Origin: Anagrus nilaparvatae
Lineage: Eukaryota > Arthropoda > Insecta > Hymenoptera > Mymaridae
Length of the DNA: 64,000 bases
Assembly: GCA_022575985.1 (NCBI GenBank)
Contig: JAKSXM010000288.1
Span: 5,731,501-5,795,500 of the forward strand
Reading direction: 5' to 3'
The notes beneath the pieces were generated by a model. It was given only the letters and a program-made list of their open reading frames with translations. It ran no database searches and was not told the DNA's origin. Position numbers and translations under genes: made by a program. Positions 11,600-23,124 of the stretch are shown here, one piece after another. Within the stretch, counting starts at the first letter, position 1, and each line of letters opens with the position of its first letter.

Positions 11600-12330
11600 A
11601 AAAGTTTTTTTTATTCATCAAAAATTTTGGAACAAATTTTCATAAAATTAATTATCAGATTCAAGATATCGAGTAAAAACCATATTTTCAAATATAAGTA
11701 CTTTTAATGGAATTAAATAAAGTATTACACAAAAAAAAAAAAATATTGCAGTTTTTTTAATTTTTTATTTTTTTAGTTTTGAGAAAAAAGTTTTGAAAAT
11801 ATTCGATATCATATCCAAAAAATCACTATAAATACGAAAATACTAAATACTAAAATACTAAACGAACTTTCTAAAACTAGTACTCTCATAGAAATAAATT
11901 AGGTACTTCGTCCAAAGAGAAAAAAAATTTGGTGTTTTTTGTATTTTTTTGTGACAAAAATTTTGGAAAAAAAATTTTCAAAAAATTAATTAAATCAGAT
12001 TCTAGATATCGAGTATAAATTGTACTTTCAAATATAAGTACTTTCATGGAAATAAATGAAGTATTACATCCAAATTAAAAAAAAAAAAAGTAGTTTAAGA
12101 TTTTTTTATGAAAAAATTTTTGAAAAAAAAATTAGGTCTTAATTCCATAATGGTTTTGAAATTTCACCGGTTACACACACACACTCACACACACACACAA
12201 ATACAGACTTTTTTTAAAAACCGGTTTTTTAGCTTCCCGAAGTCCCAAAACGTGCTTATATACCAAAAAATCAAAAATCAAAATTTGACCCATCACAATG
12301 GTTCCTCATTGAGGAAAACACAAAAAACTA
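11600..12330 (+). repeat. Dispersed repeat with internal AC microsatellite
   Basis: The motif 'gatatcgagta...(t)tttcaaatataagtacttt' occurs in successive degenerate units (about 11640-11910 and 11970-12110), then a CACACA tract at 12173-12200 and 'aaaaccggttttttagcttcc'. The same order recurs at 48175-48530, and a related inverted version lies at 37380-37800. The ORF at 12108-12350 is part of this repeat. Confidence 0.8.
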
Positions 12331-12842
12331 ATTACTGGTTTAGGTGGTAAATTAGAATAACCAAAGGGAATGAAAAATGTTTACGTAAGTTAATTCTAGC
12401 CAATGTAAAATATATTAATTGTACGAAATAATAATACTTATTTTTGATTTTTTTGAACTTCACGAAATAATCCGTTTGGCACCGCCACTTATACCGAACA
12501 TCAACCTTAATATTTCGATATTTTCGATATATAAACACAATATTAAGGCCGTCTTTGAAAATGATTGTCTAGAAATTACTAAAAACTTATAACCGGTTTG
12601 TGTACACACAACCAAAATGCATGGAACATGTTTACTTACATCTGTAATCTTACAGCATAGACACACAAAAAACAATACAATTTCCTTTTTTTATAATTTG
12701 TAATTATCACCTTTACTAAATGTTAAGATTCTAAACCCAAACTATTATGATTTCCTAAACGCGTATTATTCTAGGTCCCTAAATCAAAAATATTCTAAGT
12801 CCCAAAATTGAAATTATTCCAAGTCCCATTTGACCCCCCCCC

Positions 12843-13330
12843 CCTTAAATGGGACATACACGGTCTTTGAGTGCTGGACGTGGTATTTTCGAAGTCAAAT
12901 GACAAAATTTGACCCCCCCTTAAATGGGACAAATTTTACCCCCCCCCCCCCCTTAAATGGGACAAATTTGACCCCCCCCCCTTAAATGGGACAAATTTGA
13001 CTCCCCCCCTTAAATGGGACAAATTTGACTACCCCCCTTAAATGGGACAAATTTGACTACCCCCCTTAAATGGGACAAATTTGACCCCCCCCCTTAAATG
13101 GGACAAATTTGACTACCCCCCTTAAATGGGACAAATTTGACCCCCCCCCCCTTAAATGGGACAAATTTGACTACCCCCCTTAAATGGGACAAATTTGACC
13201 CCCCCCCCCCCTTAAATGGGACAAATTTGACTACCCCCCTTAAATGGGACAAATTTGACTCCCCCCCTTAAATGGGACAAATTTGACCCCCCCCTTTAAT
13301 GGGACAAATTTGACCCCCCCCCTTAATTTT
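12843..13330 (+). repeat. ~30-bp satellite of TTAAATGGGACAAATTTGAC plus C-run
   Basis: About fourteen near-identical units. The core is constant, while the C-run varies from roughly 6 to 14 bases, sometimes as TACCCCCC. Other copies of the same transposon in the window carry only one or two such units, so the array expanded in this copy. An ORF running out of it (13283-13474) is spurious. Confidence 0.95.
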
Positions 13331-13373
13331 CAAGTTTTGAAGTACCCCCTCCCTATAAACATGTTCCATGTTA

Positions 13374-13540
13374 AAAAAATATTTATGTTGGTACTAAAAG
13401 GGGGCGGAATAATTTTTCGTCTTCAGCAACGATTTTGGGCTTTTGATGAAACTAGGGGTCATCATAATCAATAGCCCAAAATCGTTTCTGAAGACGAAAA
13501 ATTATTCTGCCCCCCTTTAGTACCAACATAAATATTTTTT
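13374..13540. mobile_element. 167-bp hairpin MITE
   Basis: Arms 13374-13441 and 13472-13540 are near-perfect reverse complements (AAAATATTTATGTTGGTACT and its complement at the ends), with a ~30-bp loop. Confidence 0.9.
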
Positions 13541-13582
13541 AGTAATTTCTAGACAATCGTTTTCAAAGACTGCCTAAGGTGG

Positions 13583-13672
13583 CGATATCGATACAATATT
13601 GAGTATAGCGATATTTTTCGATATCGATATCGATATCGATATTACTTAAATATCGTATCGTACCGATATCGT
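13583..13672. repeat. (TATCGA)n-like low-complexity tract
   Basis: Repeated GATATCGATATCGATATC with interruptions, highly self-complementary. Confidence 0.85.
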
Positions 13673-14499
13673 GGAACTGTAATTTTTAATGATTCAGTCA
13701 TAGTTGAAATTTTTTAAAACCTACATATTATGGCTCCACAAAACTTTTTGAGAAATGAATGTATCAGTATCTGGTTTTCTGTTTTAATAATTTCAGTATA
13801 TGCTATCAATGTCGGTAAGAGAGAATACGATCGTTGGCGGCCGAGTGTTTAAACTTTAAAATAAATTTTATACATTAATATTTATATTTGAACAAAGAAA
13901 TTATCGCTTAAAATAAAAATATAGATAATAAAAATTTTATATAAAAGGATTACAGCTTTAAGAAACTAAAAATAATTAAGTTCTATTACAATTTTCATTG
14001 TCCCGTAGTGACTGGATCACCTATAGTAACCGGTGTGGGTTACCCTGCTTCCGTCCGATCCGAAGTTCTGACCTGAGAATTTTTACTAAAATGCCCTGTA
14101 ATTACTCCCATATATGTTTATTGTATTTTATATTTTATTTTAATCTTGATAATAACTATTGTGTGTTTGTATGATGAGTAAAAAATATAAAATAATATAC
14201 ATTTTTGATTATTAGAGGATATACGAAAGCCGGAAAGTATCGAAGATATCGAACGAGAGAGGAGATAAAAGTTGTGGTGGAGAGAAATTTTAAGATAAGA
14301 TTAAAAATTTGTAGACGTACGTGCATTATAATAATACAAATAATTTGACATTTTTGAACAAAATTTAATCAAAATTAAAATTAAATAAATTATTCTATAA
14401 CGATAGATCAGTATAAAATATTTATTGCAAAAAATTCGAGCTTGCAACTGTAAGCTCCTTCGTTTTATAAACTAAGAACAGATTTTATTTAGTTTTTCT
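13673..14499. other. No gene seen
   Basis: AT-rich DNA. A short GC-richer patch near 14010-14090 ('accggtgtgggttaccctgc') has no recognisable function. Confidence 0.4.
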
Positions 14500-14750
14500 A
14501 TAGTAAAACAGCAAAAATAGTAATTTTTGAATTCAATATTCGAAACTTTTCTTGTTAGAACTATTTTTAATGGCAATAACTGTTAATATATTTATGCTGA
14601 ATAAGTATACTCACATATTGAGAATTCCAAATATAATAGTAGATAAATTAATTGTTTATTTTGATACACCAGTATGTATAATTGTGATGTGAATTTAAAA
14701 AAATTTTTCAACGTGTAATTTATTACTCTTTACAATGCATAGGTGGCGTT
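14500..14750 (+). repeat. Dispersed repeat (second copy at 31335-31590)
   Basis: Shares 'tttttgaattcaatattcga', 'atatttatgctgaata', 'aatataatagtagata' and 'gtaatttatt' in the same order with 31335-31590. Confidence 0.8.
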
Positions 14751-14954
14751 GTATGGAGTACTTCGAATAAACCATAGACAGCCAGAGAGGGGGACTGTTT
14801 TTGATTGGTCAAAAAAATACGTGTATTTTAAATGGGAACTCGCCATCTTACCTAGCAGCATTTTTGGGTGTCTGGACGTCTCTGGTAATCTAGGGTCTCT
14901 ATACTTCGATAAAGTTTTTTAAGTCGTTGTTAGGGCAACTATCCAAACCTTGTG

Positions 14955-15925
14955 TATAATGTTGCAATAAATAAAAATCCGATTATCACAAACGGGATCA
15001 ATGACCGTTTTTCAAATTAAAACCTTTTATGATAATTCTACAGATCTTAAAAATTTTGTATAAGCTCTAAGTTTCCATAAATTTATTTCACGTTTGCCAG
15101 ATATGATTAATCTCAATTCAAAATTTTTTGAAAGATCAATTTTTATCACTATTTTTGTTGAACCGTTAATAAAGACTTACCTTAATAACGACTCAAAAAA
15201 ATGAGACATCCAATACTTATTTTCATCAAAAATTAGTTATTTTGGGCCAAAAATTGGCATATGGTTTTTTGATTATAACTGTAAAAGAATTGTACTTATA
15301 AATAATTGCGATTTACGGGATTTAAAAAGTGTTACTTATACAAAAAAATGAGACCAAACAAAAGTTGATGTAGGTTAGAAAACAAGGCTAAGCGATATTT
15401 TGAAGATAGCCTAAAATCTTATAACATGGAGCCTTGCGTTTGTAGGCCTAGATGGCCCATTGGGGTTTAGGTGCTTAAAATAATATCAATTAAAGGTAAC
15501 GGCTAATAATAATTATGCATTGTAAATTCAGCAGATTAGGTTACCATGTACATCGAATCTGTATTATTATTTTGTAACAATATGCAACTCGTATATAAAT
15601 TTTTTTTTTTTAAATTAAATTATTCTTTTTTTTAATTATTTATTAACCTACTGTATCATTTTTTATACATTTTATAATTCATGCAGCTCTTTAAAATAGA
15701 AGTAGCTATTTATGTAAGAGTTTTAATAATATGAATATCAAGATAGAATTATTTACTAAATGTAATAATTAGTAATATACAGGGTAATAAATCATTTTTT
15801 AGCGACCCAAAAACTTAAAGAATAAATAGTGTCTATGAAATAGGAATTCACGATATTATTATTCTATGAACATAAAACATGTTTACAGGGAGAGTTACTT
15901 GGTATTATTTGTTAATATTTTATAT
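14955..15925 (+). repeat. Dispersed repeat, copy 2 (first copy at 1405-2895)
   Basis: Collinear with 1405-2133 and 2829-2895. It carries an extra ~170-bp stretch at about 15565-15740 not seen in copy 1, and lacks the foldback found at 2134-2817 in copy 1. The junction at about 15851-15854 is the empty site of that element. Confidence 0.85.
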
Positions 15926-15927
15926 AA

Positions 15928-16312
15928 CTAGGGGGCAAGCCCCCTGCGCGCTGAAGCGCGCCAACCCCCTCAGATCATATTTCATGTTTAATAGAAATAA
16001 AACTGTAGTTTAATTCATAAATAAAAACAATTGTACAGTGAGATGTAAATTTCAAATAATGAACTTTTTTCATAATTTGAATAAACCATTATTATTTTTA
16101 TTTTCAAAATTTATCTTAAGAAAAAAATATTGCATTATTGTCCCTCGGTGCTACACACCTCGGGCCAGAACCCTTTTCATCCCTCAAAATAAATTTTTCT
16201 TTTGTTCTGGACGGCGAAATTTTTTAATAGGATGGCGAAATACTCGAATTCATTTTCATATTAATACAGGAAAGGAGGTAAAATCTCGAAGCAGTAATTA
16301 GAGGCAAGTAGC
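15928..16312 (-). mobile_element. Helitron-like element, 3' end at 15928
   Basis: Read on the minus strand, the terminus is two hairpins (GGCGCGCTTCAGCGCGC and GGGGGCTTGCCCCC) followed by CTAG and then T. This resembles the 3' hairpin plus CTRR end of Helitrons or Helentrons. The interior carries 'cctcgggccagaaccctttt', shared with 19800-20160 and related to 57430-57678. No Rep/helicase sequence is seen, so it is non-autonomous. The ORF at 16038-16301 is within it. The 5' end is not defined. Confidence 0.6.
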
Positions 16313-16576
16313 AGATACTTCAAGTAACTTGAATTTTGTTAAGAAAGATGCCCAGTACCCGAGTAAACAACTTCTGATAGTTGCGAAAAGGGTTGGAGTG
16401 GGAGGGGGGGGGGTTGAAAAAAAGTAACATAACCAATCGATAAATTATCATTTTTTATCATAAAAACATAAAATACAACTTTTCATAAAAATTAACCCCT
16501 TCCGAGTTAAGCGCAACGAAAAGTGTGATTTTTGCCAAAAAAATTAAAAAATTTTTAAAGTTTTTTTAAATTTTAC
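16313..16576. other. No gene seen
   Basis: AT-rich spacer with a G-run near 16400. Confidence 0.4.
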
Positions 16577-16580
16577 TTAA

Positions 16581-17260
16581 GGTTGAATCGGGTGGATAGA
16601 AATAGCATTTTTTTGGTAAACATTTCTGGAGATCGAAACTTCTGGAATGTTTAATATTTTTAGCCATTGATCATGTTATGTGTCCCTTAAAATTAAAAAA
16701 ATTATTTTGAAAATTTATTGACCTCAGACGGAGATATTAGCGCTTGAAATTTCATTAAATTTTGAGGTACTTAATTATTCAAGACTTTTTTATAAATAAT
16801 CTGATTTTAAAAATCTTTGAATATAATATTTAGGACATTATTTAGCATCGATTCACTAAAAAAAATTTTGATTTTCTACGTTTTGCCGCGAATAAATTGA
16901 TTTTTTGACAAATTTAGATTAGGCCAAAAATCAAAAAACTTGAAATATATTTTACATTACTGTTAAAAATTGAGATTTTTTTTAGTGAATCGATGCTAAA
17001 TAATGTCCTAAATATTATATTCAAAGATTTTTAAAATCAGATTATTTATAAAAAAGTCTTGATTAATTAAGTACCTCAAAAATTAATGACATTTCAAGCG
17101 CTAATATCTCCGTCAGTAGTCAATAAATTTTCAAAATAATTTTTTTAATTTTAAGGGACACATAACATGATCAATGGCTAAAAATATTAAACATTCCAGA
17201 AGTTTCGATCTCCAGAAATTTTTACTCAAAAAATGCTATTTCCATCCACCTGATTCAACC
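16581..17260. mobile_element. 680-bp foldback element flanked by TTAA
   Basis: The arms are long and close to perfect, from GGTTGAATC at the left to GATTCAACC at the right, meeting near 16920. TTAA stands immediately outside both ends (16577-16580 and 17261-17264), the target duplication typical of piggyBac-type elements. A half copy at 24863-25078 is also followed by TTAA. There is no ORF. Confidence 0.85.
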
Positions 17261-17264
17261 TTAA

Positions 17265-18544
17265 AAACTGGTAGTACCTATTACAAAAAAAATTATATAT
17301 TACTAATATGAAGTATTTTTGTTGACAAATAAAGCGATTTTTTTTTGTACTACGATTAATATTAAAGGAGACATGACATGGCAAAAATGACTGTTTAACG
17401 AAAAATTAAGATACCGGGTCGTTCTGACGTAAATATCTGGAAAAATATTACTTTCACAAAAAAAATTATTACAATCATTTTGCAAGAAGACAAAATTGGG
17501 AAAATTTTGAGACCAACCAGAACCGTTGAAAGTAAGCAGAAAAAAACTTTTGGACAAAATAAACTTTTTTCCAATTTTTTAGCGCCATCTGGACTGAGGT
17601 GCTTGAAAAAAAATCCTTTAACGAAAATTCAGAACTCTTGTTCCTAAATATGTCCAGTCTTTTTTAGCCCTATCAAGTAATTATTGTTTATGTTCTGGAC
17701 TGACAAAGTTGGGTAAAATCTTATATTTTGTAAGTCATTTTCAGTTTTTGGGCAGCAGCGTGAACATTATTTATTTTAAACAGCCAAATTTTTTAGCATT
17801 TATTCCAAGTTATATAATGTATAACTAATACTTGTAATTTATTTGGTTTAATTTTTCATCTGTAAAAAGATTTGGCCATTTAAAATTGCCTGTTTTATGC
17901 ACTATAAAAAATATACGCTGATGCCAAGTCAATATGGCTTGACACAAGTCAATTATCACCGTAAACGCGGCGAAGAGAATATATACTTGAATCAACCTTA
18001 TATCAGCTGACTCAAGGTTATATCAGCTGACTCAAAGTTTCGATACGTTGATTCAAGTTCGTTACCTTGAGTCAAGGGATTATTCTCTTTCCAGAACTAA
18101 GGGTCGTCAACTCAATATTGACTTCATAAAATTTAATGATTTTTGATAGTGTGTTTATAACGGTTAATACTCTTTTTTGTGAGGCGAAATTTTAAAAAAA
18201 TGGTCGTTCCAATTGAAAATTTGCATATCACATGAAATTTTGGCGTTAACCTTAGCTTTGAAATGGTTCATTGTACATCTCGTTATCATTAGCCAAAAAA
18301 AAAGTTATAGCCAAAAATTTTCAGAAATTTTATAAAATTTTTATAGTTAATCCATTAGGTACCTCTATTTCTAAGTGTTATGAAAAATTTTCGTTCAGTA
18401 CCGTATGTTTAGATGATAACTCAATAAAATGCTGCTGTCAAAATTCAAATTCCTTTTTTCAGCTGTAAATTAAGTAATAAAAAAGGCACAAAAATTAATT
18501 ATTTGTGTATTTTTTGTGTATATATTAAATTTTATGGAAAATTT
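17265..18544. other. No gene seen; short direct and inverted repeats at 17980-18080
   Basis: TTATATCAGCTGACTCAA occurs twice in tandem at about 17999-18040, and ACTTGAATCAAC / GTTGATTCAAGT form an inverted pair around it. The ORFs at 17303-17557 and 18271-18468 show no domain and are AT-rich; I do not call them. Confidence 0.45.
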
Positions 18545-18800
18545 ATACACGACAAATGTTTATAGGCAGGGGGTTTTTCAGGAACGTTATTGGGGGGGGG
18601 GGGGGGGGTGAACTTAGAATTATTTCAATTTACAGACTTAAAATGATTTGAGTTTAGATTTAAAACTGAAAATTATTTTTATTTAGGGACTTTGAATAAT
18701 TTTGATTTAGGGACTTAAAATAATTTTTAATTCCAAACTTAGAATTTCGATAAATAGGTAAAGAATAATAAGGATTTTAAGAGCCTAAAATTATTTTTTT
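18545..18800 (-). mobile_element. C-tract element family, reverse copy
   Basis: 'acaaatgtttataggcaggg', a 17-base G-run near 18592-18608, then repeated 'atttagggacttaaaataatt' lines ending near 18790. Confidence 0.7.
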
Positions 18801-19799
18801 TTGGCTTAAGACAAGTTTCTCTGCTATGAGCGCTATTTTAAAGGATATTTTAAATTGGGCTTAAAAAAAACCACTTTACATTCAATGGCGGATCTAGAAA
18901 ATTAGGGGGGGGGGGATCATTTGAATCAAATAACAAAAAATTTGCTTAAAAAGGTCCTTAAAATTTTTTTGGGGGGTCAAACTGGTACTTCTCGTTAATT
19001 ATGTATCGTAAAATTAGCTAAAAAAAGGTAAAAGTGACCGCTGAGGGGGGGGGTATCTATAAGTAATATATCAATGGTTTTTTCTTACTAAATCATCTTC
19101 TCCTAAGAGAATTTCACTATATTATTTTGCTAGAATAAAAAATCGCTTTTTTTATTCTTACATTGAAAGATTTAAAAAAAAAATTTTTTTTACATTTTGG
19201 GGTAGTTTTCAGGGTTGCAAATATTGTTACTTTTTCGGCTGTAAAACGAAAAGGGGCAAAAAAAATTTAATAACGTTTTTTTCATTTTTTAAAAAATTTT
19301 AGGGGGAGTTTTCACCCCTCCCCCGGGCAGGGGTTGAATTCATTTCATAATAGTAAATATACGATAAAATATTTTCAAAAAATTGATCCAAATACAAAAG
19401 ATATATTCTGAGGTCATGTTTTTTGTATTGTTTCTTATTCTGGGGGTAGTTTTAACCCCCCTATTATTAAATATTATATCTCAATTTCGGGGCATTATAA
19501 AAGAAAAATCTTCATTAATTTTTTTGAAAAAAAAGGCATTTATTTGATAATTTTAGCTTAAATTCCAAAATATTAAAAAAAACCCTAAATAAGGGTAGTT
19601 TTTCCTGTTTACAGGGTGTTTGAGAAATTTCTGACATTAAAATCGTGACCCGAAAAACCCCCTGGTACCTATTTTCACCAAAATTCATTTAATATTGACC
19701 GGGATATTAAATATTTATTTATTTTTGGCCAAAAAAACAACTTGGCCAATTTTTTCAACGTTTTGGACCAACTCCAACTAACCAAACTTGTTTACTCGA
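18801..19799. other. No gene seen
   Basis: G- and C-runs and A/T-runs; no domain-bearing ORF, RNA or bounded element recognised. Confidence 0.4.
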
Positions 19800-20160
19800 A
19801 TACCTGCCTCTAATTACTGCTTCATTTTACAAAAAAATTTACCTCCTTTCCTATATTATATGTTATGCGTTGCATCTAAAAATATAATTAATTTGTTTAA
19901 ACATTTTTCATTATAATTTATAATTATGTTGACGAAATACTCCAATGAGTTTTCATATATTATCGTAAATAAAAACCAATATTATTTTTATTTTCAAAAT
20001 TTATCTCAAGAAAAAAATATTGCATAATTGTCCCTCGGTGCTACGCACCTCGGGCCAGAACCCTTTTCATCCATCGAAATAAATTTTTCTTTTGTCCTGG
20101 ACAGCGAAATTTAATAATATAGGATGACGAAATACTCGAAAAAGTTTACATATATATTAT
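19800..20160. mobile_element. Helitron-related fragment
   Basis: About 20029-20115 repeats 16139-16240 ('ccctcggtgctac(g/a)cacctc', 'ccagaacccttttcatcc'). About 19803-19860 is the inverse of 16260-16312 ('cctctaattactgcttc', 'tacctcctttcct'). No terminal hairpin is present here. Confidence 0.6.
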
Positions 20161-20859
20161 ATTACGTCGCACGTACAAATGTAATGTTTTATTATAGTTT
20201 AATCATTTTTTATTAAAATTTATAATTATTTTGACAGTTTATAATAATAAAAAAAAATAATTGTTTTACAAATTTTTGTAAAGCGCGAGGCTGACACTGC
20301 AGAGTAAAAATGAATGGATTATTAAATAAAATCGAAGACGAAATTTTTAAAAAAAGAAAGATTGTATAATAAAATAAGAAAATTATTGTACTTCTTACTT
20401 CCCTATTTTTTTATATATTTAATTATTATTATAAGTACACAAATTTTTATTAATAATTAAGTATTTTAAATGATAAATAGTAATAATAATTAAATAACGC
20501 GCGAGAGTGTATGTGACAGAGAACTTCTTGTATGTTATACCGTTAGCAACCTATAAAAAATTTAATTCACGCGCATGCGGCATGACAAAATCAGCGGACC
20601 AATCAGAACACGAATAAAAAGGACGAAAAAATCTGTCACATGAGTTTTATAAAGACAGATATTCAATCAAGGGGAAGTATCTTTCATCCTGGTTTCACAT
20701 CCATTAAGTTTATTTAATAATAAAAAATAGAATCGTGAAAATTATTTTAAAAAATTTATTTTTAAGGTACTTATTAATATATATAAAACATGGAAGGTTA
20801 TGAAAACTATATTTGTTCATCAAGCACTTGCAGAAGAATTACAATGATATATTTTAATT
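20161..20859. other. Intergenic, no gene seen
   Basis: AT-rich DNA just downstream of the minus-strand MATH/BTB copy. A possible AATAAA on the minus strand lies near 20755-20760. Confidence 0.4.
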
Positions 20860-22035
20860 TTATCGAATATCAATTCCTTTAAGAGCCATATATTTTAAAA
20901 TATCAACTGAATATTCTTGATTAGACTTTAAATATTTTAAAAAATCTTCATTTTTTAATACTTGCTGTAAATTTCCTTTTATGAAATCTTTAATAAATGT
21001 AGCTTCATCAAGTTGATATTCCATAGCCAATCTATAAATATAATGAACATTTTCAGCAGTCATATTATCAACAAGATAATTAATATATTTCTTATCTTTG
21101 ACAACTTCACTTTCATTATTTTTAATGTAACCTTCATAAGCATCTTTTAAATCGTTTAATTTATAATTTTCAACATTAATCAACTTAAAAGTTTCTATTT
21201 TATCTAAAATGGAAACATTTTCTAACATGTATTCTTTACAAATTTTTTCTAAATCATCAATTTCGTATTGATGAGCAAAACGAAAAACCCCATAAACATC
21301 AACTGATAAATCAAATTCTCCTGTATAAATATATTTTAGTATTTCCTCAAATGTTTCTACTTTAACAGTATCTTTTAAGTCAATGTTATTTGTTCGTTTT
21401 TCTACCATATCAATATCAATCATTGTTTTAAAAAGTTTAACTCTATTACAAACAATGAGCTTATGAACCTTAAAAATCTTATTACACACAGTTATTGTTA
21501 AATCGCTATATTCTTTAGACTCAAAAGCAGATTCTATAATAGAATTCATTGAAATTTTTGGAAAAATTTTTTCAAGAGAATATAAGCATAAAATATTTTT
21601 AAAACGTAATACTTTATAAAGAAAATTTGATGAATCCATTGGCCAGTAGTCTCTGTCGTCAGCTAAGATAGTGGTCTCTGCTTTATAAACTGTTGGAGAG
21701 TCGTATTTTGGAAAAAAAATTATTTCTTTATCATTTTTCGAATCATTTTTTAATGTTTAAATCAGTTTGAAATATCTGAATTTTACTTTTACAGAAAAAT
21801 TTATTATTATTGTAAATGTAACTTTTGAGTTTTCTTCACTTTTTGCTGATAGTTTCAAATTAAAATAAATCTTTTCATCCTTATTCAAACATAATTCAGT
21901 ACTACCAGTACTTTTTTCCTTTAATTCATAATTTCTTTTATTCGATTCTATACTTATCGATTTTAATTTAAGCTCAAATAACAGCTTCGCCTGCATAATA
22001 TTTAAATCGTCAAATTCGGGCTGGTTTAATGTCAT
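20860..22035 (-). pseudogene. MATH/BTB paralogue with one in-frame stop
   Basis: The frame starting at the ATG (22033-22035, again MTLNQ) runs for 391 codons with a single interruption, a TAA at 21757-21759. The 39 codons between this stop and the next in-frame methionine are fully open and still alignable (for example 'EIIFFPK' and 'TTI'). The intact paralogue has TTA (Leu) at the same place, so one T-to-A change explains the break. The downstream 259 residues contain an intact BTB domain and BACK-like region nearly identical to the paralogue, ending 'LKGIDIR'. The splice acceptor upstream of the ATG is conserved. It may be a recent pseudogene, a segregating null allele, a sequencing error, or a gene making a BTB-only protein from an internal start. 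Without expression data I favour a very young pseudogene. Confidence 0.8.
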
Positions 22036-22059
22036 ATTCCAAGTTATTTTGTATCTGCA

Positions 22060-22285
22060 ATAAAAATAAAAATAGTTACAGAATATATGATTTTCATGAA
22101 AATTGTGCTTAAAGGTAAAGTTTTACCTTTGCTAAATAAATTTCTAAACAGTTTTTTTATAAAAAATAAAAAAAATGGTTTAATTTTTTTTTGTTTTAGC
22201 TAGAAACTATTTTCTTTCTGAGGGAGTTAAATTTAAGAAAATATTTTTCTATTTTTGATTGTCACTTGAGTGCCAATTACAGAAC
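22060..22285. other. Upstream flank of the MATH/BTB paralogue
   Basis: Loosely alignable with the flank of the first copy to about 22235; nothing else seen. Confidence 0.5.
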
Positions 22286-22919
22286 CCGTATAGTATCATG
22301 GAGAATTAGAGAGAGGGTGGGTAAATAGTCGAGAGACGTTTTGAGAGACTTGTTGGGCGAGTTGTCGGGTGAGTTGGTAGTCAAGTTGTGATACATTAGA
22401 AAATGAACTTTCTTCTTTACCGGGCGGTTTTTGAGGTCAAGGAAGACGAATTTCAAGGAGAAAATTTTCAATTTTTCATCCAGAAATATTTTCCGATTTT
22501 TCAAGATGGCGGACATAAAAAAATATAAAACTGAAAATTGTTAAACGTTTCTGATTGGTTGAAAAAAACGAATTTTAAAAGGAAAATTCTCCGCCATCTT
22601 GAAAACTCGGAAAATATTTTAGGGTAAAAAATTGAAAATTTTCCTTCTAAAATTCGTTTTCTCGACCTCAAAAACCTCGCGATAAAGTAGAATGTTCATT
22701 TTAATATTTTTTTATGTCCGCCATCTTGAAAAATTGAAAATTTTCTCCTTGAAATTCGTTTTCCTTGACCTCAAAAACCTCCCGGTAAAGAAGAATGTTC
22801 ATTTTCTAATGTATCACAAATCGACCACCAACTCACCCGACAACTCGCCCAACAAGTCTCTCAACAAGTCTCTCGACTATTTACCCACCCTCTCTCTAAT
22901 TCTCAATGATACTATGCGG
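22286..22919. mobile_element. 634-bp inverted-repeat element
   Basis: Ends are CCGTATAGTATCAT and its near-complement. Arms of ~230 bp include AGAGAGGGTGGGTAAATAGT and AAGATGGCGGACAT. The inner half repeats the 'GCCATCTTGAAAA' and 'CGACCTCAAAAACCT' motifs once more. The similar ORFs at 22277-22516 (minus) and 22692-22967 (plus) are the two arms and are not genes. Confidence 0.85.
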
Positions 22920-23104
22920 CTTTCGTTGCCAATGGTTCAGTATTTTTTTATATATTTTTTTAAATAGTTTCAAAATTTTAATAGTTTTAATTTCGATATT
23001 TTAAAAATATTTTTATGGAGGGAGGGGGGTCAAATGAACTGTTTGAAATATTTTCCAAGAAAATGACCTTGGAAAAAAAATATAATTTAAAAATTATCCT
23101 TCAA

Positions 23105-23124
23105 TGTGTGTGTGTGTGTGTGAA
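23105..23124. repeat. (TG)n microsatellite
   Basis: About ten TG units. Just upstream (22985-23030) is a G-run segment similar to the C-tract family. Confidence 0.9.

Larger units (their letters stand above)
12510..13620. mobile_element. Composite inverted-repeat element holding a C-tract element
   Basis: Bases 12546-12583 reappear inverted at 13538-13576 (GTCTAGAAATTACTA and its complement). More loosely matching CGATAT-rich sequence extends outward. Inside lie, in order: the 'ccggtttgtgtacacacaac' end of the C-tract family (~12593), a satellite (12843-13330), the opposite end ACATGTTCCATGTTAA (13358-13373) and a small hairpin MITE (13374-13540). This is nested insertion; no ORF is credible. 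Confidence 0.75.

Noticed and set aside
12843..13330. Regular repeats resembling a CRISPR array
   Set aside because: Units are contiguous with only C-run length differences and no unique spacers; the genome is eukaryotic and the unit belongs to a transposon.
22277..22967. Two similar ORFs on opposite strands
   Set aside because: Arms of an inverted-repeat element.
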